DNA of 64,000 nucleotides from Nevskia sp035651715 (GTDB lineage Bacteria > Pseudomonadota > Gammaproteobacteria > Nevskiales > Nevskiaceae): positions 1-64,000 of the forward strand of contig DASRFD010000053.1 in the NCBI GenBank assembly GCA_035651715.1, read 5' to 3'. The notes beneath the pieces were generated by a model. The model had not been told where the DNA came from and did no database searches. It saw only the letters and a list, made by a program, of their open reading frames with translations. Made by a program: the position numbers and the translations under genes. Of this stretch, positions 63,966 to 64,000 are shown in pieces (position 1 is the first letter of the stretch; each line of letters starts with the position of its first letter).

Positions 63966-64000
63966 ATGGGGCACAGCGACAACACTGCCGAGGCTTTCGC
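63966..64000 (+). CDS. Start of a further gene (truncated by window end)
   Basis: ATG 63966 begins MGHSDNTAEAF and stays open to the end. A G-rich stretch (AAGCGGGGGG) 5 bases before could serve as Shine-Dalgarno. Too short to identify. It might be a partner of the SLOG-like gene upstream. Confidence 0.4.
   Translation, partial: MGHSDNTAEAF

Overview
The window is very GC-rich (many coding lines are above 70% G+C) and encodes a gammaproteobacterial core set: rplM-rpsI, pilT-pilU, yggS, xerD, zapE, kdpFABC/kdpDE, an ilvB of the IlvB type preceded by a valine/leucine leader peptide, a GDH-180 glutamate dehydrogenase and rhlE. Lipoproteins with long Ser/Gly linkers and the overall gene content suggest a soil or freshwater member of the Nevskiales/Xanthomonadales side of the Gammaproteobacteria. 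That placement is inference. Genes are packed on both strands, and I found no gap longer than about 300 bases without a gene.

Layout. 1-4040 is the end of a prophage: an SGNH hydrolase fragment, a GH108 endolysin, a zinc-ribbon phage protein, a holin-like/lipoprotein fusion and a run of tiny overlapping membrane proteins. It stops beside tRNA-Gln(CTG), whose 3' end faces the phage. 4228-8714 (minus) holds rpsI, rplM and three retraction-type pilus ATPases (pilT, pilU and a second pilU-like gene). 8850-19106 holds housekeeping and small stand-alone genes (yggS, rpiA, VOC, DUF2007, RRM protein, rhlE, J-domain/ankyrin, SDR, NYN, AhpD-like, GIY-YIG). 19162-20495 is a frameshifted Gly-rich secreted protein.

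20569-29712 is the potassium system: two tiny membrane ORFs (the second is kdpF), kdpABC, two unknown small genes, then kdpDE. A T-rich motif shared by the kdpF and kdpD upstream regions is a candidate KdpE site. 29797-41405 has a secreted sedolisin-type protease, a UPF0114 protein, the leader-peptide/attenuator/ilvB unit, dsbC, a LysE exporter, an IS481 remnant, xerD, plsC, zapE with a duplicated 3' end around a palindromic element, and a membrane-anchored polysaccharide deacetylase.

41424-55543 has an ArsR-SRPBCC-GFA operon with an operator lying on the start codon, a poly-Ser lipoprotein, GDH-180, a CinA amidase, leucine dehydrogenase and a giant transglutaminase/DUF2126 protein. 55593-61446 is the least ordinary part. 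A consensus CRP-type site precedes a small membrane protein and an ECF sigma factor of the kinase-associated class. Two small genes follow that share an ADGPxGxNGPHL motif, and a convergent Ser/Thr kinase with a TPR tail comes next. I propose this as a candidate undescribed sigma/kinase/peptide signalling module. The window ends with a thiolase, a SLOG-like protein and the start of one more gene.
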